Below, piece by piece: positions 9,837 through 22,000 of a DNA stretch of 64,000 nt. Made by a program: the position numbers and the translations under genes. Every line of letters begins with the position of its first letter. The stretch's first letter is position 1. The DNA is from Pteria penguin. Its lineage: Eukaryota; Mollusca; Bivalvia; Pterioida; Pteriidae. Location of the stretch: assembly GCA_035048485.1 (NCBI GenBank), contig CM068590.1:4464093-4528092 (forward strand), written 5' to 3'. The notes under the pieces are model-generated. The model made no database searches and was not told the origin of the DNA. It saw only the letters and a program-made list of their open reading frames with translations.

Positions 9837-12800
9837 CTGGAAAGAAAATTTCATATCAAAATCTAACTTACCCTTTGTGGGGATCAAAATTTTTGGGGCT
9901 ACCTTTACCCAAGAATTTTCAAACCATATTTACATTATGAATGTAATTAATATATATTCATCATAGTTGCAAGTGACTTATCTTATACACAGCAATACGC
10001 TATTGAATGGTATCCATTCTAATTGGATGATTATAGACAATTAACAAGAGCAACTCCTAATGTTGCATAATATGCTCAACGCTTAATTTCAATGCTTAAT
10101 TTCAACAGGGGTTTAGTGAATATATGGAGAAATTTTCTTCCCCCTTATGAAGGGCTTCAAAATTGCCCTCCCCCTAATTTTTTACTCAGTTTCATTGAGG
10201 AGGCAAAAATCTTGTAAAATAATGCTAATCATGAATTTTAACCTTGGTTCAAAGTCATGACACACATTTGGGTGCTGGGGAAAAATATTGTAAAATATTA
10301 TTTGGAATAATGCAGGTAGTACGAAGTTAAGGCCAGGACACAGATTTACCATACATAAGCACTGTGACCTTCACCTTGCAATATGACCTTGGTTGAAGGT
10401 CATGACACACCTCTGTGTCCATGGCAACAATCCTGTAAAATATTATTCAAGTCCATGCCGGCAGTAAAATGTTATGGCCGAAACTAGGATTTACCATACA
10501 TAAGCACTGTGACCTTGACCTTGCAGATATGACCTGGGTTAAGATCTCGACATATCCCATGGAACTGGACAACAATTCTGTGAAATATTATTCAAATCCA
10601 AATAAAGGGTGAAAAATTATGGCCTGTTGAAAGAATTGGGATTATGCTGGGGTTGAATTTCATGGGATTATGCAAGTATTGCCTACCTGCTGGGGTTAAA
10701 CTTCATGGGATTATGCCAGTATTGCCTACCTGCTGGGATTAAAATTCATGGGATTATACCAGTATTGCCTACCTGCTGGGGCAAAACTTCATGGGATTAT
10801 ACCAGTATTGCCTACCTGCTGGGATTAAAATTCATGGGATTATACCAGTATTGCATACCTGCTGGGGTTAAACTTCATGGGATTATGCCAATAGCGTGGA
10901 TCATGATGTAAGCTCCAAACATTGAACAGAAGAAGGGTATCAGCTGGTATATCATATCCTAGAATAGATGCATTGAAGGATTGTTTCAATTATTTTTCAG
11001 TTTATCATGAAGTCATAATTTGGTCCGATGCAATTTCAAACTGTATTATCAAGTCACATGACTCCATCATTTTGACTGACACGTTCCATCTTGTATATGG
11101 TGAAAAAAATGAGAAATGTACACATTAATTTTATGAAAATATTATGTAAATCTATATTTATCTAGTCTTTTCTAAATTACTGAAAATAAAGTTTGTTATT
11201 TGAAATTTGGATGAAAATGCTATAAAATAAAGAAAAAAAACCCACATTCTCTTGTGAACTGTAATTTTAAAGTCTATGAACCATGGTGGGCGTTATAGTT
11301 TCTTGATAACTTCAACAAATAGAAATGCAGAAACACTGGCCATTTTGAGGGGAAATATTGGGTTTTTTAAACTTTAGGAAGAGGACTAAATAGATGTAAA
11401 AAATATTCAAGCAAACAACCCATTTAAAATGTTCATCAATTTTTAATTAATAAATTTCAGTATGCAGAACCTGTAGATTTATATGACTTTCAAAAATTTA
11501 CCTTGAAAGACACAGTTTTTAACAGCTCGATGTGGTAACAGGAATGGGGATATAGTGACGATGCGTTGCACCTCCAAGATGACAGCCATAGTGTACGGCA
11601 ACAAGGCCTCGTCCCTCAGGGATGGAAAACGACCTCTTCCCGTAGTTTCATCAATTTCTAACTGGACTCGTTGCTGAATGTCAGGGAAAGCTGCCATGTA
11701 TCCAAGTAACCATGACAACAGAGCAGGAACGCTGTGAAATCCTGCACTTAAGATATCGATCAGTATGTCGTTCATATCATCCGACTCTAAAATCTCACGG
11801 TCCTCATCAGCTTCTATAAATAGCAGCATTTGGTCAGCTATGTCCCTGACCTTCGCAGGGTCATATGTGTCTTTGTGTGCGTTGAGTAACATTTTCTCGT
11901 ACTTGGTGAGCATGAATGAGCCATGGTGAATCTTATGAAGCTGGTCCCGGTAGAAATATGACAGCCAGGGGAGATAATTATACAGCTGGAGTTTCAGAGC
12001 ATCATGATGAAAATCTAAGGCATCAAAACACGCATTCAAGAACACATCATCCCCTTCTAGGTGTTCGTTAAAAACCACTTTATTCATTATATGAAGATGA
12101 GCAAATTTGAAGCATTCCTTGGGATCAAAGGGTCCTAACTGCTGCAGCATGTAGCACATCAAGTTCATTGTCTCCTGAAGAATATCTCGTTCTACACCAG
12201 AGGGCGCTGAGCAAAGGCTATGGAAGCTGTCTATAAGAAATTTACGCTTAATCTGCAACTTGACATCTAAATCAGCTGACAGCATGCCTAAAAACAGATG
12301 TCATATGATCAGTAGACAATACAGGTAATGTGATCAGATCATATACAGAGCATATTAAACATACAAATTTTTTTAGGCATTATAAATAATGACCCCTTTT
12401 TACTTTAAAGTGAATTCAAATGTTTTTGAGTCTACTATAAAGAAAAACTACTACACCAGTTCTTACAAAAACTTCTTTGAACCACCAGCTCAAAGAAAAA
12501 ATTTTACTAGCCGAGCAATAATTCTGGTAGCCATAGGTATCTGACAAGTGAATTTTAGCAAAGACTGCTAAACTAGTTGAAAGTGGTTTGACCCAAGTAG
12601 GACGCTGCAAGTCATTTCTTAAAATCACTTATTAATGAATTATTGGTCACACTGACCTGTACAATCTATCTGACATCAAACATACTTAATAATATTTTCC
12701 TTACATGTAAAACAAGTGTGTATCTCTTCCAAATGTTGAAACTCTCCTTAAATTTTAACTTTTACCAAATATGGTCAATGATATCATAGGATAGACTGAG

Positions 12801-13664
12801 AGATTGATGGACACACGAATGGATATACAGACACTGTGTCAGCTATTTATAAATAAAATTCTATTTACCAGAATAAAGGTGTGAAATAAGTGTGTGGTAT
12901 TTTTTATCATATGATATGATAATGATACGATGTGCTACGCAATAAACCTGTTTTGGTTTAACAATTAAACAACTGCACTAAATGAAGAGTCAGTTTGAAC
13001 ATTTTTCTGATCTTACCACACTGAATTCTTAAAAATATTGCATCATAATGTGACTTCCTATTTTCTTAAAAATTGAGAAAGTTAACTTTGTTTTCACATA
13101 CTGCTGATAAAGCATCGCTTCTCAAACTTGACAATTGGTGGCAATAAAAGTGACAATCATGATATCAAATCTGGCGCATGTAAGAATATAGTTGAAATAC
13201 TATGATAACAGGGAATTCCTACCTTTTTGCTGATCTCCTCTAAATATAGATTTATAGACAGAAAACTTTGGTCTGCCATCGAGCATGCCATGGTCATTCT
13301 CCAGCCCCTCTAGTATCCCCTCCAGTGAACTCACCACCACCATATCGTAATGTCCTGCTTTGATGCTAAAGACATCACCGTACACTGCCTTCATGTTACT
13401 TAGATGTATGTGTGGCTTCGACCTGAAGAAGTCGAGGCTTCCAATAATCGGCCAGCTGATGGGACCTGGCGGATAGTTCCTCTGTACCTTATGAATCAGG
13501 TACACTATACTTACTATCAACAACAAAAACACGAAGAAATATCGATGAAAACTGGCTTCAAGATCGATGCGTCGAACTACCTCTATTAAAGAAGGAAATC
13601 TCTTTGCAATATCGTTATAAGATGGGAATTCCAACAGCAGCTGCCGTAACATGGAGACATACAT
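9593..13664 (-). CDS. Cytochrome P450, CYP2-clan-like, one internal exon not found
   Basis: Haem-thiolate monooxygenase, expected on the cytosolic face of the ER. Three exons are recognisable: 13223-13664, 11502-12287 and 9593-9836. The N-terminus has a membrane anchor (about residues 43-57) and the proline hinge PPGP (65-68). Exon 2 supplies the I-helix region (AGFHS, about 329-333) and the K-helix EVQR (ExxR, about 386-389). The last exon holds the haem loop FGSGSRRCPG, matching FxxGxRxCxG with its cysteine ligand. Exons 1 and 2 join in phase. Exon 2 ends in phase 1 but the last exon starts in phase 2, and direct joining gives a stop within nine codons, so a short exon encoding the meander/PERF segment must lie in 9837-11501 or be lost. 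The C-helix Trp and the I-helix acid-Thr pair are absent. Start is the first Met; M5 is an alternative. Confidence 0.8.
10255..10620. repeat. Tandem repeat, 145-bp unit, about 2.5 copies
   Basis: ATACATAAGCACTGTGACCT recurs at 10351 and 10496, a 145-bp period, with CATGACACAC and CTGTAAAATATTATTC shared between copies. Each unit contains TGACCTTGACCTTGC-type motifs that recur in several introns of this window. Confidence 0.75.
10640..10900. repeat. Minisatellite, ~43-bp unit, about 6 copies
   Basis: The unit combines TTCATGGGATTATGCCAGTA and TTGCCTACCTGCTGGGGTTA. It lies in the P450 intron where an exon is expected. Confidence 0.85.
11502..12287 (-). CDS. P450 middle exon (helices D to K)
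   Basis: Acceptor TTTTTAG precedes GC-ATG-CTG, completing the glycine codon begun in exon 1; the donor is CAAG|GTAAAT. The 262-codon exon runs from MLSADLDVKLQIKRKF to KNCVFQG. It contains AGFHS where [AG]GxDT is usual, and EVQR for ExxR. It is entirely open, so there is no sign of nonsense decay. Confidence 0.85.
12288..13222 (-). other. P450 first intron
   Basis: AT-rich intron with good boundaries (AAAAG|GTAGGA and TTTTTAG|GC). No other feature seen in it. Confidence 0.7.
13223..13664 (-). CDS. P450 first coding exon
   Basis: It encodes the N-terminal extension, the membrane anchor (FVFLLLIVSIVYLI), the hinge NYPPGPISWPIIGSL and the segment up to GDQQK, and ends with a single base of the next codon. 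Helix A/B features such as HLSNMKAVYGDVFSIKAG are typical of CYP2-clan proteins. Confidence 0.85.
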
Positions 13665-14292
13665 TATGAAAAATATTAATCTTCAAATGTCAGTTTTCGT
13701 CATCATTCTCTAGGGCATATTAAAACTGTTATGTGTGGTTCTTTTTCCTAGCAGTACCCTCATGAGATTTTAAACAGATTCTGCCGGTATCATCTGTAAA
13801 AACAATTTGAGATAAATTAGTCTTATAGTACTTAAATCATTCCTCTTACAAATGTGGTCTTTGGGCAGGTTTCTGATGTAGAATAACGTTAACATACACC
13901 AGTTTCACAAAAGCCCATGTGAAGTTACAGAAAATGGAGGGACAAAAATAATGCTCAGGTAAGAATTATCCAACACACAATAGTTATATGACATCAGAAA
14001 GAGATTCATCCAGGGTGACTTTATTTACCTAAAGTCTAAATCGGCAATTTGTACCGAGAGAAAATATACATAGATGTACATAGCTTGTACGTAATTTCTT
14101 ATTTTTTCTGATTAACACTGTTTCAAGGACCTAGCTGTGAAACTTTCATCAATCACATTCTTTTGTTGCAGCATTACCACATTAGCAATTTTCCTGAATG
14201 TAGGTGCTTTTCTACAACAAGTTATAAAATTTTTGGCTTAAATCAGTCAACCATCAATATACCTAGCTAGCTTCTTTCAATGTTACATTTGT
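13665..14292. other. Intergenic, upstream of the P450
   Basis: AT-rich sequence between the P450 start and a pair of tRNA-like repeats. It presumably holds the P450 promoter, but no box stands out. Confidence 0.3.
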
Positions 14293-14645
14293 AGCAGGAT
14301 CGAAGGTTAAAAAATCATTGGCCAGACCGGGACTCGAACCCAGGATCTTTCACTAACAAGACAGATGCTCTACCAACTGAACTATCTGGGCCGATGTCCC
14401 AGTCTGCCACACACCTTCCCTGCCAATCTGAGGTTTCCCCGAAACCTCACACCAATTAAGTCCTCCTCTCACAGTGACATACAACCTCTGCCGACTGATG
14501 AGAGTTGGTGGCATCTTCAAACTGTAGCAGGAAGGTAGAAAAATCATTGGCCAGACCGGGACTCAAACTCAAGACCTTCCGCTATTAAGACAGATGCTCT
14601 AATAACTGAGCTATCTGGGCCGATGTCCCAGTCTGCCACACAATG
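14293..14645 (-). repeat. Tandem pair of tRNA-like (SINE-head) sequences
   Basis: On the minus strand, 14320-14393 has an A-box-like TAGTTCAGTTGGTAGAGC and a B-box-like GGTTCGAGTCCC. A second, more mutated copy lies at about 14552-14625, and the flank AAAATCATTGGCCAGACCGG is repeated before both. The acceptor and anticodon stems do not pair well, so this is a tRNA-derived repeat rather than a working tRNA gene. Confidence 0.65.
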
Positions 14646-15007
14646 TAAGTGGCCAAATGTCCAACAAACCACTTTTTGCAAAGATTAATTTTTCATTATG
14701 ACATTATAGTGCTTTGATCCTACTAACATCACAATAATTTGATGCAAATTCCTTACATCATGTAAGATTTGAGGAAAGTATTATACCCTATCACATATTA
14801 TTATTCTTTCTGTAAGTTTCTCCATAGATAATAATAATTATGTCATTTTCGCATGGTAATATATAGCTTTGTATATAGCGTTAGAATTTATATGTAAAAA
14901 CATAAACCTATTTATATGCCATTTTTGCACACACACCACATTTATGATTGATATAATGAAACAAGCGCCATTGTGACGGATCATCCACCTATTGGGTCTT
15001 TTCGTTA

Positions 15008-15185
15008 TACATAGAGGGCAGGCTTGGTGTATTGGTTAAGCACTTGGCTTGCGGCGCCAACGATCCGGGTTCGATTCCCGGGTTGAGCCACTGTGTTTAA
15101 GAGGTTGGTTACTTCCTGCTTCCATGTCGCGATATAACTGAAAAATTGATGAAAGCGACGTAAAACACAAATCAACCAAATCAAC
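15008..15185 (+). mobile_element. tRNA-derived SINE, second family
   Basis: The head has A-box-like TTGGTGTATTGGTTAAGC and B-box GGTTCGATTCCCGGG, followed by a body with TTAAGAGGTTGGTTACTTCC and GCGACGTAAAACACAAATCA. Inverted copies occur at 24400-24590 and 42005-42185. Confidence 0.8.
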
Positions 15186-15992
15186 GTTATACATATATTT
15201 ATTTCCCACATGAGCAGGTTTGGCTGACATAAAACATTGGGACGTCATACAGTTTCTGTATCGTTTCCCGTAATTATAAGCTGGTTTCCATAAAACTGAT
15301 TAACATCACAATGGTTTGACGTAAAATACCTGTTCATATGGGAAATAACTCCGTATAATGAAAAGACCCAATTACAAATTTAATACCTCCATGACCATGC
15401 ATTTCGTTGTTAATGGACATCATACCTTGCATACATAAGCCCCCTCAAATACGGATCTTCACTGCTTATGTAACAAAAAATGTCTTTGTTCCTCTTTATT
15501 CCATAAATCAATATGAATAATTATGAAACCATTTATGAATTAATTAATATGATTTATTATCAAGTGCAGGTCTGTGGCAGGTCTATACAGATTTAACATG
15601 GAGATGTATATTGTGAAAAAGACAACATGTATTGACATTACTGAATAGCGGTTAACCAGCGCACACCTGATACTTTCTTCTCCATCTTCTAGCCTTAGTT
15701 TTTTCCATTTCCGAAAATTATTGACAAAATTGTCCCAGTTTTGATTCTGTATTTTACATAAAGAGTCGGCTGAATGTTTGTCGTTTACATCATTAACGGA
15801 ATAAGTTTGTATTAAACGCCCGGATAAATTTGTTCGTGCTCTTTCTGTTTATTGTCTTTAATTGTTTCAATTTTATTTTGTTAGCCCCTTCTTTCTTTGA
15901 TATAAGAGTATTGACAGAAAAAATCTTCGTTATTTCAAGCGTCCGAGTGACGAGAGTGGGCCGCTTACGTCCTAGCAAAGAAGGGCACAGCA
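15186..15992. other. Intergenic, presumed MCCC1 promoter region
   Basis: No repeat or exon recognised. Sequence becomes less AT-rich just before the MCCC1 start (GTCCGAGTGACGAGAGTGGG near 15940), as expected of a housekeeping promoter and 5' UTR. Confidence 0.35.
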
Positions 15993-16057
15993 ATGGCAAA
16001 CAAAATGCTCAAAGTTCATAAAATTGGAGACATGTTACACGGCCTCAGCCGAATAAA
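15993..16057 (+). CDS. MCCC1: MCCC1 exon 1 (start, targeting peptide)
   Basis: ATG opens [21 protein letters not shown] plus two bases AA, with donor GTAGGT. The phase matches exon 2 exactly. The peptide is basic and amphipathic, as a mitochondrial presequence should be. This exon is the least certain because it has no conserved sequence to check against. Confidence 0.6.
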
Positions 16058-19000
16058 GTAGGTAGTAAGTAGCGTGGTAATGAATGCACTGAATGTAATG
16101 CACTTCCCCAAAATTATTGTTATTCATAGACACAAACATAATTGAGAACTCAGGTACCAAGCGTTCTTAGAACAAAGTGTATAGGTGTATATAGAAGAAA
16201 AAGAATCAACAAAATGACATGACATACATTAACTTCTTTGTTTCAAATACCTAAAATGATAACAGTCTGAGAGTTGTGATCCAGTGAGGGATAACTCGAG
16301 CCAGTTTGAGTAAAACAAGGTTGAATGTGAACAATCCATGCATTCTATACACCTGGGCTTTTTTATAGGTAATACTGTAAAGTTGGATGGTTGGTGGGGC
16401 TGGGGTGGGTTGTGGAACACTTGACCTCTTGGCATGGAAACAAGGACGCCATTGATTGGTCTACCCCAGTGAATTTATTTTACTAACATTTCAAAAGAAA
16501 AAAGCCACTGAGGAAAGTCATATAATTCTGGAATCACTGGCTCTATTGATCTACGTAAATACGCAAGGAGTCTGGCCATGACACTTGGGGTAAAACTCAG
16601 GGTTTATCGTTGGTGATAATGCAACTTTAAGTTCTTATGTATCAATTCTAAAGACTGGTTTTCTTTAAAAATATGATCGGAAATGTGTAAAATATGTCAT
16701 CAAAATTCACTCATTTCGATGGTAAAATATCAATTATTCCTATTTACCAAAATTCTTCCCTGAATAAGCATTGCTCTCTTTGATAAAAGTCCAGTGCTTT
16801 ACCCCAAATGTACTGAATGCTCGTTATCAAATACCCCAATATCGGATTTCGAGAATATTTGTTAAGTAGATCACAACATTACGTATATATAAATATATAT
16901 CTATATATTTTTTGCTTCATGTCAAAGTTGAAATAATTATTTAAAATCTGCTTGTAGGCCACATGCACTGTCCTCCATATTCAGAAAATATAGTCAAGGT
17001 AAGTAGTAGTGAGAAATTAAAGTGACATATTAAAATCCTCAGGTTCATCCTTCAGGTTCTGAGAACAAACTTATTGAGTCTTTTTGTTACACAGAGTTAA
17101 CATTTGAGACCGTATCTGACGTAACACAATTATGACGTCATCAATTTCCTTTATGAAAAGGTCATTTGTGGACTATCATTTCCCTGAGTTTTAGATCAGT
17201 TTCCATAGAATTTGATGACGTCCCAAATGGGAAGTATATCTGTATAATGAAAAGACCAAATAAATCTATTTAAATGCAGTGTACATAATAAGTGTGCACC
17301 TATTCAATGCATATTTTCCACTTTTAGCACTTGTTACAATAGCAAGAAATGAAATATTTGGTTCACCATACTGTTGTTTGATGTACATGTAGTACTCATC
17401 TGCATGTAATTATAACTTGGTGCCATGTAGGAAAATCAATAAAATCAAATTTCTAAAGCTGTTTAAATGTAATTTTATTATTTTCTCTCACAATCAGTTA
17501 ATTACTCAAGAATTTTCTTTTTTTATATTAATTTGAAAAGAAGATATGAGATATCCGTGCATCTTTTTCAACCACAGAGCCTGAAAGAATAAACATACCA
17601 GGACTAATAAGTAGTGGTGGCTGAATGCTATCTTGACATTTTTTAGATGTAAAGAAGATAGAAAAAGTGCTGATCGCAAACAGAGGAGAGATAGCCTGTC
17701 GAGTGATTCAAACGGCTCGCAAGTTGGGAATACGATCTGTAGCAGTTTACAGTGATGCTGACAAAAACTCCTTACATGTTTCCATGGTAACCAAGCATCT
17801 ACACCACTTCTCTTTTCTTAAGTTTTTGACTGGATTGCAAAGTGATGTCTGTCCATCCAACGTCAACAATTTGCATTTAGCTTGATCTCTAGCACATCGT
17901 TAATTATGCTAACTTCAAACTTAGTCAGTTTGTAGACATTGATGAGTTTTTCCCAATTGTTACAAAATTTGTTGACCTTGACTTTGATTTTGTGCTTTAG
18001 TGAACACCGTTGGATTTTGCGTACCATTAATGATACCAATTTCAAACTTGGTAAGTTTGTATACATTGATGACTACATCTTGACTGATAAAAAATTTGTT
18101 GACCTTGACCTCAATGGCCTTAATTTTGCACTTCAATGAACACAACCTGATTTTGCATGCCGTTAATGATACCCACCTTGGTCAGTTTGTAGCCATTGAT
18201 GAGTTCATTCCAAATTTGTTGACCTTAGCCTCAATTTTATGCTTCGTTGAAAACAGTCTTATTTTGCATTTAGCTTGATTTTTTTTAACATGCCATTAAT
18301 GATACCAAATTCAAAAAAACTTCGGGAAACATTTTCAAACTTATCTTATTATAATCAAGAGACATGTTTCTGGATAAGACTCTGCAGATAGGTTATACTG
18401 TTATACTTTTCAATCCATTCATACCATCTTTGATGGTTTCTTGTTTAGTTTATGCTGCCATATTTATAGTTCGGGGACATAGGTTTTTTACCTGTCTGTC
18501 TGTATGTATATTTGTGTGTTTGTTTGTTTGTCTGTTGTCAATTTCAACCTTCTCCTTGACTTTGAACTGTGGAAGATAAATATTTTATATTTGGTGTTTT
18601 TTACTCCACTTGAAAAGCCCTTTCAGATTACACCAAAGTCATTGACTTTGTGACCTTGACTGTGACCTTTGATCTACATTTCAAAATTTGCCTTATTTGG
18701 GTTTTGTTGCCACCAGACACTTTATTGGCTCATTTTCAACTCATAGTTGTTGGAAAGCATAATTTTATACATAGAAGCCCTGAAATTAAATTTTTCTCTG
18801 ACAAAATTTGAAAAAATTGGATCGTTTTATAAGCAAGCCTTCATATTCATCTTGGACACTCAAGGCTTTTGCTGAATCACCAGACCTTTTACTGTAGCAG
18901 CATAAAAAGTAGCCATCGATGAAAATCCTTTTTTTTGCACTATTTTCTTCAATTGACTGATCGTTGTCTGGAAATGTTTATCACATGTTTGTCATAACCA

Positions 19001-22000
19001 AAATTTATGAAATAGCATGTGCTATAACGTGGTAATCTCTATATCATTCAATTTGGATTTTGTCATTGCATTTTCATTTATTGTCGACTTTCTCTTGTAG
19101 GCAGATGAAGCCTACCACATCGGACCAGCCACCGCAACTCAGAGCTACCTTCGACAAGATAAGATTATAGAGGTTGCCAAAAAGAGTGGGGCTCAGGCTG
19201 TCCATCCAGGATACGGCTTTCTCTCAGAAAATACAGAATTTGCTGAACTCTGTAGCAAAGAGGGCGTCATCTTTATTGGCCCACCGTCTTCAGCTATCAG
19301 GGATATGGGAATCAAAAGGTAGAGAACTTCGATGGTTGATTGGTGTTTTATATCATTAACAACATTTTTTAATGATAAAAATTCATAATGCAACAAACAT
19401 GTGAATACAACAAGAAGCTAGAAATTTGGTGAAAATGGTGAGGGGAAATGGATGTGAAGTTCGTTAGAATTAAGTTGTTTGACCCTTGTTTTATGTCTGG
19501 TGGAGATTATTTCGTTTCTATGGTAACAGCATCTGTCTGATGCTTTGCACAGAAATTTAAACTTAAAAAACGGATCCACGGAAAGCAGGGAGAGATACAG
19601 CACAGTCCGGGTGAACCTAATTTGCCCACTGGTCACAGTGGGCATTTTTAGAGTGGGCATAAAAAATGTCCATTGGACACAGTGGACATTCTTGTAAGAG
19701 CTATTTGGAATTAACATACTGGTAAGTAGACAGCTTGATAGCTCAGGTAAATGTCCACTCTTAATGCCCACTGAAATTTCAGGTGGACTGCCCACTGTGG
19801 ACTGCTTTGACATATGATTGTTCCACACATCGGAAGTAAACTTAATTATTTTATTAAGGGAAAAAATTTGGGACCAGCATTGGGATAAGAGATAGCACCA
19901 TCGTTTGAGATATTAGTGTTTCAGATAGCGAAGTTTGACTGTATATTGGTATCATCCTGTCTATTTGTCTATCAGTTTACTTGTCCATTTGTCCATCCAT
20001 GATGGTTTAAAAACATCTTTCTGACATATTGGAACTGCCACATCACTGATATACTTTTTATTCTCTCTAGTACGTCAAAATCCATTATGGCAGCTGCAGG
20101 TGTACCTATCATCCAAGGTTACCATGGTGACGACCAATCAGTGCAGAGATTGAAAAGTGAAGCAGAGAAGATTGGATACCCTGTCATGATTAAAGCAGTG
20201 AGAGGAGGAGGGGGGAAGGTATGGCCACTACTGTATGACATATCAGGGATTTTTTTATGCTGTTTTCGGGGCCGATTATCAGCCTCATTCCCAATGCAAA
20301 AATGGCCAACATTTTCCCCCCAAAATGGACATAATTTCCCAATTTGGGACTCTTAAAATTATTTCTTAGTTCATCCAAAAGAGCGAATATATCAATTATT
20401 TTACGAGGGTTTTAACTGATTCATAGCACTGAAACCCCAGAATCTAGAATAGTTAGTTAATGGCGACATGCAGTATGAGAAAGTGAAATCGTAAACCAAA
20501 GTCGGAAATTTGAGTATCTGACTTTAGTTTACATTTTATTTCTCAAATTCACATTTCCAGTGTATGATTTGGTGAACCTGGAGCAACAATGACTTATCAC
20601 AAATATTATTTATGTGAAAAGATCAACATGAGAAAGAACATCTTACTTAAAGAAGATAGACTCCTTCTCCAAGAAGAAATATGTCTTTCTCTGACTCAGA
20701 ACCAAGTAGTTTTAATACATGTAGTACTAGGAGTACACAAGGCGGGGGCTATTTAGAATGTCCTTTGTCCAAGTCTCTACCACCGGCAATAAACATAGTA
20801 GTGGTAATTCAATGTAAAATAACTGGTGTCACATGACTATGGAACTAACAACAATGTACTGCAGTGGACATTCACGGACCCCAGAAATTCAGAATTGAGA
20901 CCAGGTGCCCGGGAGGAGTTAGCGTCTCCTGTTTGGCTAATTTCCCCTAAGAGGAAACTTGAGGACTTTTTGAAAACACAAAAAATGGCAACTTGCCTTG
21001 TGAAACAAACCCAGTGTTTTAGAAATCCCATTAACCGTTACCCGTGGTAAGTGAAAAAACAGTTGGGGTAACTGAAAAGCTTTAAACCTCTTACCTGATG
21101 GTAAGTAAATTCTGAGTAATATAAATCACATCAGTTTTAAACTTCGTTAAAGTAAAGACGATTAACAGACAACCTGAAATTGTGGAACCAAAAAGACTTA
21201 CCGATATCAATTTAGATATGATAATTATTATTCTTTTTTAGAATCGTAAGTTTCCCACCTCGATCTCGGCCGGGGACCGATCGACATAAGTCTAAAACGA
21301 TTTGGTTTTAAAAACACACAGAGAAATCGTTTAGCTTAAGAAGCATTGAGTCACCTCATGCGAGTGAATATCTGTAACTCTATGACCCTCCTGTTGCAGA
21401 GTGCAGTTAAGACTGCCACAGCGACCCCCTGTATGAAACGACTCCCTGCCTTATATGACTGTAATGTTATTTGCTATTTAACCGGTCTGTATTAAGCGAC
21501 TACCGGTCTTACCTGACAAGCGACCGTGTTTTTACGGTCCCAAGTGATTTGAAAAGTATATATTAAATGACTTTGCTGTTTTCCCTAATCATTCTCAAAA
21601 ACAGATACAAAAAATAATACAATTAACTATGGCCACCAATAATTCAATACCTTACTGCAAGGACTTTCTCCTTCTGTCGTTCTGGTATTTTTGAAACGCG
21701 AGTGAGTAATGCAGTATTGCCATAATAGTAATGGTCAGTTATGTGACCGTCGCTGCGAACCCGAATACATTTATGCATCTTATCGGTATTTTTGGTTATG
21801 TCCTGATAATATATCAAGGTTTCACTCGTTCTAAGCACGTATCAGACATTTACGACAAAAACACTTAACGGTCAATTAACTTACTGGTTATCAAAATGCT
21901 TGATGAAAATTCTGCTCTTACATTTCAATGGACAGTCATTACACAGGCGTCGTTTGAAGAAAAGATAATTATAATGATTTAATAGCAATATAAACATTTA

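Larger units (their letters stand above)
9837..11501 (-). other. P450 intron(s) filled with repeats; expected exon not found
   Basis: Frame bookkeeping requires a coding segment of 2+3n+2 bases here. I searched the minus strand by eye for a PERF-type segment and found none. The interval contains two tandem repeat arrays (10255-10620 and 10640-10900) and AT-rich sequence. A GGGTAAG donor-like site near 9870 has no P450-like sequence before it. Confidence 0.55.

Noticed and set aside
9866..9905. Candidate for the missing P450 exon, because of a GGGTAAG donor-like site
   Set aside because: The sequence before the site does not read as P450 and its phase does not give the needed Arg before FLDDEG.
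14320..14393. Functional tRNA gene (minus strand)
   Set aside because: A and B boxes are present but acceptor and anticodon stems do not pair properly, and a mutated tandem copy follows; it is a tRNA-derived repeat.
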